The notes under the pieces: model-generated
Databases searched by the model: none
What the model saw: only the letters and a program-made list of their open reading frames with translations
Told to the model about the DNA's origin: nothing
Position numbers and translations under genes: made by a program
Origin: Seriola aureovittata
Lineage: Eukaryota; Chordata; Actinopteri; Carangiformes; Carangidae
Direction: 5' to 3'
Assembly (NCBI RefSeq): GCF_021018895.1
Contig: NC_079373.1
Coordinates: forward strand, 6,916,001-6,980,000
Length of the DNA stretch: 64,000 nt
Part shown: positions 11,711 to 57,730 of the stretch, piece by piece
Numbering within the stretch: position 1 is the first letter of the stretch
Layout of the letters: each line of letters begins with the position of its first letter

Positions 11711-11975
11711 AATGGTAAATGGACTTGCTCTTACATAGCACTTTTCTAGTCTTACTGACCACTCAAAGTGCTTTACAATACTACAATACAGTCACCCATT
11801 CACTCACACATTCATACATCTCACCCACAAACTCATACACTGATGAATGAGTCATCAGGAGCAATTTGGGGTTCAGTATCTTGCCCAAGGACACTTTGAC
11901 ATGTGGCGGAGATCGAACCAACCACCTTCTGATTAGTGGAACGACCTGCTGTACCTCCTGAGCCACAGCCGCTCC
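11711..11975 (-). mobile_element. tRNA-derived SINE, near full length
   Basis: On the minus strand the head reads TGGCTCAGGAGGTACAGC (A box) and, about 35 bp on, GGTTCGATCTC (B box), the internal pol III promoter of a tRNA-like SINE. A body with TTGGGCAAGATACTGAACCC follows, and a tail AAAGCACTTTGAGTGGTCAG near AGAAAAGTGCTATGTAAG that resembles an RTE/LINE-like 3' end. This family is common in teleosts. Confidence 0.8.
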
Positions 11976-13882
11976 CAAAATATTAAGTAGTGGCAATAGT
12001 ATGGTAGTTATAGTAGTACTGGCTGTACTAGTACTACTACTAGTCGCTGTAGTAAGAGTTGTTTGGCCACTTTTCCTATCAGCTGATCACAAACAGTGTG
12101 ACAGTTCCGCATAGTCATTGTCATGTCTCAGTGCTTCAGATAAAAACTGCAGTTAAAGACAGATGTAGACAGTGCTGACACTATGCTCGGTTGAATCGTC
12201 TCTCAGTCTCTCACACAAAACCAGCTTCTGTGATCATCCATACTCAAACACAGATTATTCTCTGCAACGAGTGTGTGTGGGTGGCCGTCTGTGTCCGTCT
12301 GTGAGTCAGCCATCAGATGGACTGGCAGGCTGATTACACACACACACACACACACAGAGAGAGACACACAGGCTGGTATGACATCCTTCAAGCTATCTTG
12401 ACCCTGTCATCATCTTCATAATCCTCTGATGAATAAGACAGAGACAGAGCTGGAGGGAAACGATGTGCAGGGAGTCAACCAAAAAAATAGAAACACCCTG
12501 TGCTATTGTAACAGCATCCAGCAGAACTGCAGTAGATACTGGTGGTCTACTGTTTCTGACCAACACTGCAGAATTATGTCATCTCTCAAAGGGATAGGTC
12601 TCAAAACTACTGTAAGCTACTGTATTTGTAACACACAAAAAAAGAAAAAGCATGAGCCACAGTTTAGAGCCTCATGTGAAGAGACTGATCGACACTTACT
12701 GGAATATTTACTTAATACAATAATCTAAAGTCAAAATAAAGCTTTAAGTTGAATCAAGGTCACTGACACAAACGTGCATCACTAATCTGTGCATATGATT
12801 TATACTTCACTTACTGTAAATGGCCTTCTGCTACTTACAGTACATTACCAGTGTTACACCATTCATCTTACATAACAACTACTGCAAATCTATATCATGC
12901 TCTCATCTCTTCAGAGGCTGCCTGCAAGCTATAGAATAGATTTTTAAGGGTGCTTGTTCCGGGTAATGACTTAATGACTTCCTCACAGTTATGGTTCTAA
13001 CAGGTCGTTGCATCCGGCTCACTCTCACACACGAATTGGCCCTCGCTCTAGGACTAAAAAAAACTTCGGTCATTATACAGTCATATATTTTGGGAACTTC
13101 AAAGTTTAAGTGTAAGATTACTTGTTTGGATATTTATTACATAATGTGTCTCTCAAAGGAAAGGTGACCCTTCAGTGATTTGGTTTTATTTTACAGGGAT
13201 GTCTTTACCAAAAGATTCATTTCAGTTTTCATTCGATGGAATTTTATGGGAATGGCCAAAAGTATGTGGACACCAAAGCATTACCCGTCATCCATATTGC
13301 GCTACTGTCAAATCCATGTGCATTAATCAACTGCTACAACAGCCTGGGGACTTTGTGACCATATTGAGAACGGGACTTCTGGAGATTACTAAGGATTACT
13401 AAGGTCTGGTACAGATGTTGGGTGGTAAGGCTCATTTTTCATAAGGTTCATTTAAAGGCCATGGGGATGTGCAGGGCAGGTCTGTCATGTTCTTCCACAA
13501 CAAACTTGGAAAATCATTTCTTTTGCACTGTCATGTTGAAACAGGAAAGGTCTTACCCAAACTTTTGTCAAAAACACAACAGATTTCACCCAATTCCTTT
13601 AAAAACAGACAAAAGGAGCTACACCTCAGTCCAAATACTTTATCCCAAACAGATAAAGATCCTAGATATAAAATGAATCATTCACAATGAATCATAATGA
13701 CTGGTGATATCCTGACTTTTCAAATTGTGGCATCAATAGGTCTAAAGCTCTAAAATTCATGACTTAATTAATGCCTCAGATTCTATTAAATTACCTCTAA
13801 TACACACGTGACATCAGCATGTTACCGAGGAGTGACTGTTAACATACTGTGTATTCATTGTTGTTAACATGCACATTTCACC

Positions 13883-13924
13883 AAAAATGAACCAGGGCCC
13901 CACCCAGGGCCCTGGTTCATTTTT
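13883..13924. repeat. Perfect 18-bp stem, 6-nt loop hairpin
   Basis: Left arm 13883-13900 (AAAAATGAACCAGGGCCC) pairs exactly with right arm 13907-13924; the loop is CACCCA. The GC-rich top of the stem makes it very stable. Confidence 0.9.
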
Positions 13925-14554
13925 TCCCGATTATGGATGACTGTGTATCCTGAGGTGGAGTCTATCACATCCTGCATCCCAGCTCACAGACTGGCTGGTT
14001 GTGCGTAATTAGGTCAGTGGAGCTGTTTGCTGGCAAATTCATGAATTATTGATTAGATATAGTCTGCCAATTTGGCAACTGTGCTGGAGTTCATTCATTT
14101 TCACCGGAGACGTCCTGTATAATGAGTGAGCTCACAGTTGTAATCGGTGTGTAAGCAAGGAATGAAGGTTGAAGATGATGTGGCTGAGTTGAAATGAGGT
14201 ACAGTGGGCTTGTCTTGTATTCTTCAGAAAGCCACGTTATATAGACGAAAAAAAAAAACAGCAACACTTTGTTCCAAAGCAGGAAGCAAGTAAACATCAT
14301 ATCTCAGTGGAACATCACAGATAAATGCTTGTTGGGTCTGGTGCACTGCGCATATGACTTGGGGTTGGGGTTCATGTCCTGTCTCATCCTCACCACAATC
14401 CGTTCACTGTCCTTAAACAAGTGCAAGATGTCTAAACATAACCACAAAAACAAGACACTGTTTTCAATATTTTGTCATTATAATGATGAAAAATGAAAAA
14501 AGGCGGAGGGAAGAATTTAAGCAGAGTGCAGGAGCTTCAGCGACTCAAATGCAC

Positions 14555-14830
14555 AAGAAAAACAAAAAATCACATGAAAAATTAATGGTTTTACATGTGA
14601 AAGTTTAAATTTCAGTTATCAAAGTAAAATTTCATGTGAAATGTTCAAAAACCACAGTTTATGCCTATGTGAGAATCCGTCACATATCAAATGTTATTTC
14701 ATATGCTAAAACACACATTTATTTCACTTATGATATTACATATGAATTGATTGACTTGAAACTCTCATGTACATACAATGTGAATTTTCTCATGTGACAT
14801 TTATGTGTGAAATGTGCTCTGGGCCCGATG
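14555..14830. repeat. Degenerate short repeat of TTTCACATGTGAAA type
   Basis: Many variants of CATGTGAAA / TTTCACATG recur irregularly in both orientations in about 270 bp, as in a decayed satellite or palindromic tandem repeat. Confidence 0.55.
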
Positions 14831-15887
14831 TCAGCAGCTAATTGTAAGACATTTATTCTTTTAGTTTATACCATGCTCACGTAGTCCATGTTCCTAGATA
14901 GAAAGGGGCCTAATGAAATTACTGTGTTGTATTACTGGAGTAAACTGGTGTCTGGATGTAAGTGGGTGGGTTGCAGGACAGTAGAGGATAATAGTAAAGT
15001 TTTGCCCTGGGGCAAAATCTGGTCATGCTTGACTAGAGATCTAAAGCAAATGAGTATTTCTTACATAACGGGGGAATTATTAGAAGTCATGTGACTGAAA
15101 CGATAGGCGATGATATGGTAAAGAAAAGAGATTATGAATTAAAGCACATGTGAAGACTTACAAACACGATCAGAAGAGATATAAATAATGTCTTAAATCA
15201 GTTATGCTTGTGATTATGATGTTAAATATGTGCACTTCTATTTGAAATCTGCCAACTCTCAGTAAATTCAAGCTAAATTTGATTTATGGGTTGTTGACAG
15301 AAGCCAACAATATTCAAATGGATGTTTTTTTTCCAGTGAACGTTTGGACTAAATGGATTTGAATCAACTCCCAGCTGAGTTTGATGGTGCCAATATGTGA
15401 CAGTCTTTCTGTCATTACAAGGGTGTTTCTATAAACAGACTCATGATTTTAAACTTCACCTTTCAGCACTGCAGGAGAGTCTGATCTGAGAGTTGGCTGC
15501 TCTGCACGCTGTGGTATTGTATAACAGATCATTTTGTGAAGTTCACTTCTCCAAAATGCAGCTCCAAGTTCATGATGTCTAGACACATGTCCCAGTGGTT
15601 TGGCTTCACGCCCAGTCAGTCAGATTTTCGCCAACTCTCAGGCCAGAACAAACGGAGAAAAGAATAAAAAAACAAAAACAAAATAGGACGACTAAAGTAA
15701 CAACAGAAAGTCACATGAAGTTCCATAATGCTGCTCAGATGTGTCATCTTTGCAGGATCCCAGATTTTTTTAGTCTGTTTTACAGTTTACAATTAACTTA
15801 GTTTGAGGAAATGAAGCTGCAACAGTCAGTATCAGGTCTCAGATTTCTTCTCAAAACGCACTTAATTTTTTATGGACTAGATATGAA

Positions 15888-15891
<4 letters not shown>

Positions 15892-15919
<28 letters not shown>

Positions 15920-15929
15920 AATTACTATT
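15892..15929. repeat. (TTA)n microsatellite
   Basis: About 12 TTA units, then imperfect ATTACTATT units to about 15950. Confidence 0.9.
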
Positions 15930-16068
15930 ATTACTATTATGACTCAAGTTATGCTCCATATTATAAATTCCTTATTTGGCTTCCTCTCAGTTCATGGTCA
16001 TCCACTCCTCCTATTAACAGTGTAACAGAAAGCATGCCAATCTCAGCTGACTGCACTCACGCTGTCTT

Positions 16069-16130
16069 CCTGTGTGTGTGTGTGTGTGTGTGTGCATGTG
16101 CATGTGTTTGTGAGAGAGAGAGAGAGAGAC
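16069..16130. repeat. Compound (TG)n / (GA)n microsatellite
   Basis: TG array, a short CATGTG link, then a GA array. Confidence 0.9.
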
Positions 16131-16743
16131 TGTCTCCTCCTTTTATTTTCTTTCCCAATTCCCAAATCCCTGCAAATAAATTGGTGATGACAGAGCAGAA
16201 AATTACACATTATTTCTGTTTGGGACCCCAGCTGTTAACCATAGCTAAATACAATGGACTTTCACATGCTCTACATCTGTGACTGATGCTTTGTGTAGAC
16301 TACTACATTTTTTACGCAACACTATTCTTCCCCAACAATTCTATTGGAATTTCTGGTACTGGAATTAGGCCAAACACACACGTCTCTGAGTTTCCATTAG
16401 ACCCCGAACATGTAGGAAAACAATGTACATGCCTTCAAAAAATTACTCAAAAGGAATATGCTCATGTAGCCAAGAGCCCATATGAAAATGAAACATTTCC
16501 TTATTCGATGTAATAACGACACTTTATGGTCAGTTTTGAATTTTGTCACTTTCATCACATGACGAAGACCAGTTTGTGGCAGGCCTACAGTGAAGGGAAG
16601 GATTACCACTGACAATATATTGGTTTTAAGAAAAGTTAAGAATAAGTAAGAAATAAAACTGCTTGACTTTGCAGATAATATTATTTGTCACACAGCATCA
16701 GCGGTGGGGGTCTGTACTGGATGATACAACTGTACGATTATCA

Positions 16744-16969
16744 TTAACTGTGATGTGTGTTATGTGAATGAAGGCCCACGTTCTTCAGAGCATGGGTCAG
16801 CGCTCACTGCTGCGCTGCACTTTGCCCAGAAGGTCGTCGTCACTCCGGGATTACGCACCTTTGACCTCGGGCACTGACAAACAGTAAGCTGCTCACTCAG
16901 ATGCCAGTGCGACCAAATCCACCAGCAGCAACCGGTTTGTCACATGACTAGCGTGCAGCACTGCCCCTC

Positions 16970-17059
<90 letters not shown>

Positions 17060-17246
17060 TCTCTGTGTGTGTGTGTGTGGCTTTCATTTCCGTGTTCACC
17101 GCGGGAGCGCTGAGCTGCTGAATGAGTCTCCACGGCCGCTGTGTGTCTACCTTTCACGCCGCGAAACTGCGTCGCCGTGCGGGGATCTTTCGGGCGGGGG
17201 GAGACTCACGCAATCGCATCGCCTGGACCCTCGCTGCAGCAGGACC
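16744..17246 (+). promoter_or_regulatory. ppm1h: ppm1h promoter / 5' UTR region with long CT tract
   Basis: GC and CpG content rises here just upstream of the ppm1h start codon. A compound (CT)n-(TG)n tract occupies 16973-17079. An upstream ATG at 16944 is in frame with the ppm1h start and has no stop between, but the tract it crosses is pure simple repeat. The transcription start is not determined. Confidence 0.5.
16973..17079. repeat. (CT)n-(TG)n microsatellite at the ppm1h 5' end
   Basis: About 90 bp of CT with two GTCTCT interruptions, then about 16 bp of TG, ending 168 bp before the ppm1h start codon. On the minus strand it is a GAGA tract. Confidence 0.98.
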
Positions 17247-51117
<33,871 letters not shown>

Positions 51118-52079
51118 CCGAGCGGCGTAACTACAACCACCACCACCAAAATATAACCCTGCCTTGAACTCCCAACTTCACTTCTACAGTTTCCCACGTC
51201 CCTTGTGCTCTGTTGTTAAAAGTGCTTTAGTGTGGACTTCCTCATTTGCTGAGGGATCCATGACGTTTCTAGTCAGAGACGGGATTTCTGACCAGGCTGT
51301 TTTCCCCCTTGATCATCCGGGGATGATCGTATCCCTTCTTTCTGTCTGGTCCTTTTTTTAACAGAAAAGAAACTACTGCAGAAAACTGAATCATGAAAAG
51401 TTGAAGTTGAACTACTGATATTTCTTACCCCCAATCTTCTGTGTTTTACTGAGGAAGCCATCATGAACTTTGTTGTGAAGCAATGCAAAAGGTTGAGAGC
51501 ACGTTCTCTCATGGACGAGATGGTAATATGCATCTCAGGATTGCTGTTACTAACTAATGCACAATATATATATATATATATAAATGTGAAAATGTAAATA
51601 CTCCCAGGTACAACATACTTGATAAGTGTGTTTGGTTGAACACGTGTACAGTGTAAAAAAAAAAAAACAACAAAAAAAAAAAACCGAACCTGAAGACTGA
51701 TGTCGTGTATATATGAATCATTCCTCCTCTGTTCCATGTAGGTTTTTGATGTAGCCAGGTTCAGTCGTCTGCAATTGTTAGTCTGTTGAGAGGAAAAATT
51801 AACTTGTAAGCCCTCTGTAGATAGTCCATCAGCTGGTTCTCCTAATGCTGCAGCTGGTTTTTTGTTCATTTGTATCCCTTGCGTTGCAATAATGTACGCA
51901 CTATTAACAAAAACTTTGAAACACATTTATGAAGAACACAAACAGTAGGAGTCCTGTTCACCCTGCTTACAACATCTCACTACACTCTTTAATCTAGCCC
52001 AGCTTTTATATTAATTCAGCTTTAAGAGGGGAAAAAAAACAATCAAGTCTTTCCGTTGCACTTATTCACCATCAGCCAT

Positions 52080-52087
52080 CTACCTCA
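52080..52087 (+). promoter_or_regulatory. let-7 8-mer target site
   Basis: CTACCTCA is the exact complement of let-7 nucleotides 1-8 on the ppm1h sense strand, 963 nt after the stop codon. Function depends on this sequence being in the mature 3' UTR. Confidence 0.5.
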
Positions 52088-52722
52088 TCATTTTCTTCCC
52101 TTGTCGTTGTCCTCTTTAAGTGGCTGTTTGCACGCCACATTGGCTGCATCCTCAGCTGCTACCTGTGCCATTATTTAGTTACATTCTCATATTTGCTCCT
52201 GTGTCTGCAAGATTGGTAAAAATGTTTTCAGCAAAGCATCGAAGCAGAAAAAAGGAGCTCCCCACAGTCATGCACTCATTTTACCTTTCGTCAGTATCTG
52301 TTTGATATATCAACCGTATTAAGATAAACTCATCCTCATGAATAGCAGGTGCCTCTAACAGTGAGAATTCATCGAACATCATTGCAGACAATTATATTGA
52401 CAACATTTAACCTTACGTGTCACTACAATCGATATTGTTCCCGGACTCAGTGGTTTTTCCACATTTTAGCTCATTTAGTTTAGTTTGTACTTTCCAGCTA
52501 CTACTAATTGTGCACAAATGTTGTATCTCACCTGCCGTGCGAGCGGTCCGAGCTGGTGAAACGTGGAACAGAGTAACTTAATTTAAATGTATAAATGTAA
52601 ATAACTTTTTTCAGTGGACACTTCTCTCCTCTCTCTTACTGTAAGTGATGTACATCTTACCGAAACGAAAATAAGTAATTTGTACCGTTTTGAAAATTTG
52701 GGAACAGTATAAAAATTTAAAA

Positions 52723-52771
52723 ATTAAAAAAAAAAAAAAGTTTAAAATGCTCATTTTCCTGCTCTATTAAA
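52723..52771 (+). terminator. Candidate ppm1h polyadenylation signals
   Basis: ATTAAA at 52723-52728 and 52766-52771, about 1.6 kb after the stop, each next to a genomic A run. A later AATAAA at 54708-54713 would give a longer 3' UTR. Confidence 0.3.
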
Positions 52772-54774
52772 AAAAAATGACAATACCTGACCTTTTCACG
52801 TTTTCTTTCATGTTACTCTGCTGTGTTGCTGATGAAAAGTCGGTGTGCTTGACTGCGTAGTAGACAGGTAAACAAGATGTGAGTGACAAGTTCAAGGGAG
52901 TAAAAAGACAAATGGGGAAAATGACATAAAGGTTGCTCAACACTTAATGTCCAGGCCCAACGACGGCCATGTAAGAAAGAGGACGTAGTTTTAGTTTATT
53001 TTAAGAGATGAACCAGTCATGACCTGTCTGTACTGTTACACTGCAGATTTTTTTTTTTTTACCGTCATGTCCAAAAAGGAAATGCAATTCTTAAAAGAAA
53101 CTCTCTGTAGGAACTTGAATAGGGACAAACTCACTCCCTTACACTCCAGTAACTCTATAGAATGGCCATCACCAGTCAGACAAACTGTGTCAAGTGAGTC
53201 CCAAAGCAATATGTGGATGAAGGATGAAGGGTATCAGTTCACAGAGTCGCTTGATAGAAGATTTCATGGTGTAGACTGCTGCGAGGGGCGAAATTCGACA
53301 CTGAAGCACTAACACCCAGAAGTGATGAAAGACAACTTGATAACAAAGAGAGAAAAAGTGCAAGAGATGTTCATCCCTATTTCAGTTGGTCTTTCTCTCA
53401 AATTCACTGAGTGAGAGCGGGTGTGGAATAATGGGGAATGATTTCCTTTTACTCTAAGATGCACCTTTTGCCATGTTTCACTCTACTCCACTCCACCGAC
53501 ATAGTGCGACACCGAATACTTAACATACCTGAGAACAAAGGTGTAAATCAAATTCAGGGTTAAGCTTTCATGGTTCAGGACAGAGGTATGGTATGAAAAG
53601 AATGATGCATTCCTTTATCTTATGCTGTAGAGAGGTAAAGGGAAACCTGGCGGGTTTTTGACACCTGACAACTATTCACTACTCTTTGGTGCAGTGTCCC
53701 ATAGAGATTTTTTTTTTTTTTTTACCCCCTTTGAAGGTGAGTATTGGTTGGCTTATTTTTGCCTCAGCCCATTGCCAACTTTTCATTTCTTCATCAGAAT
53801 GTATTCTTTGAAAAGGTGGAAACACCTCAAACAGAATTTATACCAACTACAATACTAACAATGTGAAACCTTGACTAGTCATAGTCAGAGAGAAGCAGCT
53901 TTCACTGCCACACCTTAGACTGGTTGGTGTAAATCATATTGTTGTAATATCAACAGGTGGTGGCAGTTATGTGTCAAACACTATCCACTACCCGATACTT
54001 TAAGTCCTATAGATTATAGGCAACATAAAAATATACATTTGCTGATGTCAGTTGGAGCTGTGGTGACAGCGGGTTAAAACAGCAGGTTTTTCACAGCAGA
54101 CATTTTGAACTGTCACAGTGAGAAGCACAGGTGTTACTCATAACATTAACGATGACTGTTATCATCCCAGTAAACAATGACAGTGAGCCAACATAAGACC
54201 CTGAAACAGAGGGAGTTCAGTGGAAGTCGGCCATCGTTTAGTTTATTATTTACACCTGTTCTTTCTTCTGTTACGTGTCAAAATGTCCTCTGTAAAAAAG
54301 ACCTTTCTATTGGATATCCTTTTGTTTCTTTTTAAAAATTCCTTACGAAGGATTTTTAACTCTTAAACATCGAGGTATATACAACTGGGATCACTGGGAA
54401 AGCATTGATAAGAACATACAAACTTACTGTTTTGTGCTGGGGAAGTGGGGGAGATGAAGTTTCACGAAGTCCACGCACATCTGACTTGTATCAGTGAGCT
54501 CAATCAGTCAGACTGTTGCACCTGAGACTAATTAATAAGCAGTGCTACACAATGCAGCTAAATGTGTGCAGGTCATTTTGACTGAATTTACCTTATTCCT
54601 GTTATTACCTCTTTTATTTGTCCCACCTTTCTGTTATTTTTTTGTAAAATTTGTTTTTTAATCAAGCTAAAAATGAAGTATGCAAGTAAACAAAATACAA
54701 GGTGGAAAATAAAAGCTCTGAGGATTAAGAGAGCAGAGAGCCAGGAAAGATATACGGACCACCCACGTCAACAG

Positions 54775-54779
<5 letters not shown>

Positions 54780-54807
<28 letters not shown>
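54780..54807 (+). repeat. poly(A) tract, about 28 A
   Basis: Uninterrupted A run 67 bp after an AATAAA hexamer. It is either a retroposed 3' end or a simple repeat. Confidence 0.9.
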
Positions 54808-54811
<4 letters not shown>

Positions 54812-55544
54812 CTTTTATACCTCGCTTTTCAATTCATGTTATCCTATCAACAGGTGGATATTATGGTACAAGCATGTAAAACACATAGACACACCTTTAC
54901 ACACTCAGAGGATCATAGTGCTGTTGTAGGAGTCTCACACTCCTGGGTCCTCTACAGGAGCTGGAGGGCCATCTGGTCCCCACAGGCCAGCACCGCATCC
55001 TCCTCCATTCAGGCAAGCACTGATCTGGCACTCCACTCCCACTCTCCACACGTGTGTGTGGTCCAGATTGGATGACGGCAATGATGACACAGTCAATCCT
55101 GTGGGTGGCTTGTTTTTCCAAGGTCACAGCACTCCCACCCCACCCGTGGATAGATCTGAGGGAGATGCTGAGTGGGCTTGCAGCGGATACTCATCTCCTG
55201 TACTGGAGAAGGTGACGCTGTTTCTCACTGCAGTGCAAATGGGATGGCTGAAGCCACAGCCCTAAAGCCTCCTGTCAGAGGATTAAGTGAATAGATGCTG
55301 ATTTCTCATATTGTTTTTTTTGACATACATTTCCTCCTGCATTCCAAATCGGGTTGAAACCATTTTCATTATCATTTTTTTCTGCCCATCACTTTGAAAA
55401 TTCCCCAGTCATGAACTACTCACATTTGAGAAACTAGTAGCAGCAAATATTAGTATTTTACTTGCAAAAATTATTCATGGATAATTTAAATAGTTACATA
55501 TTAATTATGTCCATCAATTTTGTCGACTTTAAGAATAAGGCTGC

Positions 55545-55855
55545 AATTACTGGTCGATTAATCAACTATTTGTTTGAAAGAAATGAATTGGTAACTGAAA
55601 ACTGATTAATTGTTTAAGTCTTTTCTCAGGCAAAAATGCCAAATACTTGATTCTTAACCTTGACAATCTGTTGCTTTTCTTGGTCTCACATTATAATGAA
55701 TGGAATATTTGTGGGTTTTGGTTTGTTGGGCAGATAAAACACATTTAATGGTATCACCTTGTGCACTAGGATTTTGTGATGGGCATTTTTACGATGTTTT
55801 CCTTTATATACCAGACTATTAATCAATTAATTGAGGAAATAATTGGCAGATGTCA
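55545..55855 (-). mobile_element. hAT-like non-autonomous element, fairly complete
   Basis: One end has GGCTGCAATTACTGGTCGAT and TAATCAACTATTTG; the other has ATTAATCAATTAATTGAGGA and AATAATTGGCAG. The middle has GGCAAAAATGCCAAATACTT, TTGTGGGTTTTGGTTTGTTG and TGTGATGGGCATTTTTACGA, the standard order of this fish family read from the opposite strand. Confidence 0.65.
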
Positions 55856-55867
55856 GTTTTAACCCCC

Positions 55868-55871
55868 CCCC

Positions 55872-55901
<30 letters not shown>
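55868..55901. repeat. (CA)n microsatellite
   Basis: CA array after a C9 run. Confidence 0.95.
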
Positions 55902-55905
<4 letters not shown>

Positions 55906-56974
55906 CTCGAGGGTCGACCGTCCTGTCAGGACAAAGGTGCGGCTGCTTCAGCAGTGCAGCTGTGATACCCCACGTGAGTGTTCAGATTTTCCAGCGGGGG
56001 CTCTAATTTACTGCTTTAGGGCTTTGGCTGCCTCAAGTATGATTTATCTGCGGCCCGGCTCAAATGAGAGCTTTGACACAAGATGGATGAGGAGGACGTG
56101 GGCTGCCTCTGCACTGCTCACTGGTCCATAGGCTGCGTCTCTGTACCGTCAGAATGTGATAAATGATGTTTGGGTTTACCCTGGAGGCTGGATTACTTGA
56201 ATTTCTTACACTTATTTGAATATATTTAAAGGCAAACCTGTAGACAACTACTCAACAGGCTTGACAGTAACTACAGGTCCCCTCTGTGGTTTGTTTACTA
56301 GTCAGCTTCTTTTGCAAGGGAAAAGAAGTCACTCCTTTCAACCTACGTGTTTCTCTACAATGAGTAGCTGGAGTAGAATTTATTGTGTAATATCAGGACA
56401 GATGCTAGTGGGAGGAACTGTAGCCCAGGATGAACATAACTCTGCCTAACACACCATCATGTGTGAACTCATAAATATTTAATGGGAGTATCCTTGGAAG
56501 GTCAAATGCAGGATTCAATCTTCAGTCAGTCACTGAATGAGCGGTGTGCTCTCCTCTGGGCTATGGGGGGTCTGAACTCAAGACTGCAGCCCTCGCACGG
56601 TTTCATCGACCCAGTGCTGCCTGGCCCCTACAGCCAATCCAAGCTCATTATCCATTCCGGTCCCCACCCCCATCACGAGACCATTGACTGACCATACTAA
56701 TGTGATACAGAGCAGCCAGATGCTGTTGGGCACCAGAGGGAGGATTTCAAAGGTTAACTCACAACGCATGACCCACATCAGCGCTCTGCTCCCAGACCTG
56801 GGGGTTAAGTCATGTGCTGTCTGTGCGCAGCATACAGTTCAAATACTGTGCCACACACCACCCAGATTTAGCATAATAATCAGATTATTTGGTGAACAGT
56901 GCCAACAGCGCTGCACAGATTTATGTCTAAGCTGTGCCCTGCATAGAGGAGAGAGGTGTTTAGATGCAGGAGGA

Positions 56975-57002
<28 letters not shown>
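56975..57002. repeat. (CA)n microsatellite
   Basis: Short pure CA array. Confidence 0.95.
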
Positions 57003-57007
<5 letters not shown>

Positions 57008-57674
57008 CGCACTATCTGCCCCGGTGTCTGATGGTATGCAGCATTATTAACAAAGGAGGGAGAGCCATAAAGCCAGATTGTGTGTATCAGAGCAGATGTA
57101 TTGTAGGATACCTCTGTGGGCAGCGGGAGCCACGTCACTCCTCTCCTCATAGCAACAGTACTTGACCTACATGCTTTCTATACAGCCCACTCTGCCTGAG
57201 GTGGTGGAAAACTATGCAAATCCATACGACTTGCTCGTGCATTTTAAAAATGTCCATACCACATTATTAAAACTTGCATATAAAAAGAGGACAATCTAAC
57301 ACATGCAAGATTTCACCTTCATCCTGCAAGAAAAAAAACGCATCATGGTACCAGTTAAAAATCAAATACATGTTAATGAACTTAAATCTGTGTAAAATTA
57401 AAACTGCATACAACAAAGTCCTTTTTTTTCCCGCACAGTCATTCACTATTTTATTGGATGACACATGATACAGTTCTGAAACGGTTTCAGCTCAAAATGC
57501 AACAATGCAACCACAAGCTATTGTCCGTTTAAAAGCAGTAAATCACAGCTTCAGATATAACACGGTGGCTAGTTGCAACACTAACGGCGTGCATTACCTG
57601 GAAAAACCGTTTAACAGCGTTGTGAGCAGGGCTTTTTTTTTTTTTCCCTCGGCTGAAGTGGAGGCACCAGCACT

Positions 57675-57696
57675 AGCAAGGCAGTAGCTTGCGCAG
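57675..57696 (-). ncRNA. mirlet7i: let-7i-3p (passenger arm)
   Basis: The 22-nt star strand, paired with the 5p arm in the hairpin and identical to the human one as I recall it. Confidence 0.9.
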
Positions 57697-57730
57697 TCAT
57701 CTCCATAGCGGGCAGTGTCACAACCCAACC

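Larger units (their letters stand above)
11976..16900. other. Intergenic, no gene recognised
   Basis: Contains a perfect hairpin (13883-13924), a patch of degenerate CATGTGAA words (about 14555-14830), a (TTA)n array and a TG/GA array. ORFs up to about 100 codons show no family signature. From 16744 onward the sequence becomes more GC-rich toward the ppm1h promoter. Confidence 0.5.
51118..52790 (+). other. ppm1h: Presumed ppm1h 3' UTR
   Basis: Non-coding continuation after the stop. It contains an AT array (51566-51582), poly-A runs, single PUM-type sites (TGTAAATA 51593-51600, TGTATATA 51706-51713, TGTAAATA 52596-52603), a let-7 8-mer site (52080-52087), and ATTAAA signals at 52723-52728 and 52766-52771. 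Mammalian PPM1H also has a long 3' UTR. A 217-codon antisense ORF here is judged spurious. Confidence 0.5.
52791..57673. other. Convergent intergenic region between ppm1h and let-7i
   Basis: No coding gene recognised. Contents are an AATAAA (54708-54713) followed by an A28 run (about 54780-54807), a hAT-like element (55545-55855), CA arrays at 55868-55901 and 56975-57002, and short ORFs without signatures at about 54836-55265 and 56216-57031. Those patches are CG-balanced and non-repetitive but show no splice or codon pattern I can support. Confidence 0.5.

Noticed and set aside
16893..17157. Arg/Glu-repeat minus-strand ORFs over the CT tract
   Set aside because: Translation of a GA simple repeat.
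51273..51926. 217-codon minus-strand ORF, the longest non-genic ORF besides the avpr1a shadow
   Set aside because: It lies in the presumed ppm1h 3' UTR, crosses AT and poly-A simple repeats (giving Phe and Tyr/Ile runs), and has no recognisable domain.
54836..57031. Several 66-115 codon ORFs on both strands, considered as a possible extra gene between ppm1h and let-7i
   Set aside because: No shared frame with splice signals, no recognised domain, and no gene is known to me between these loci in other vertebrates.
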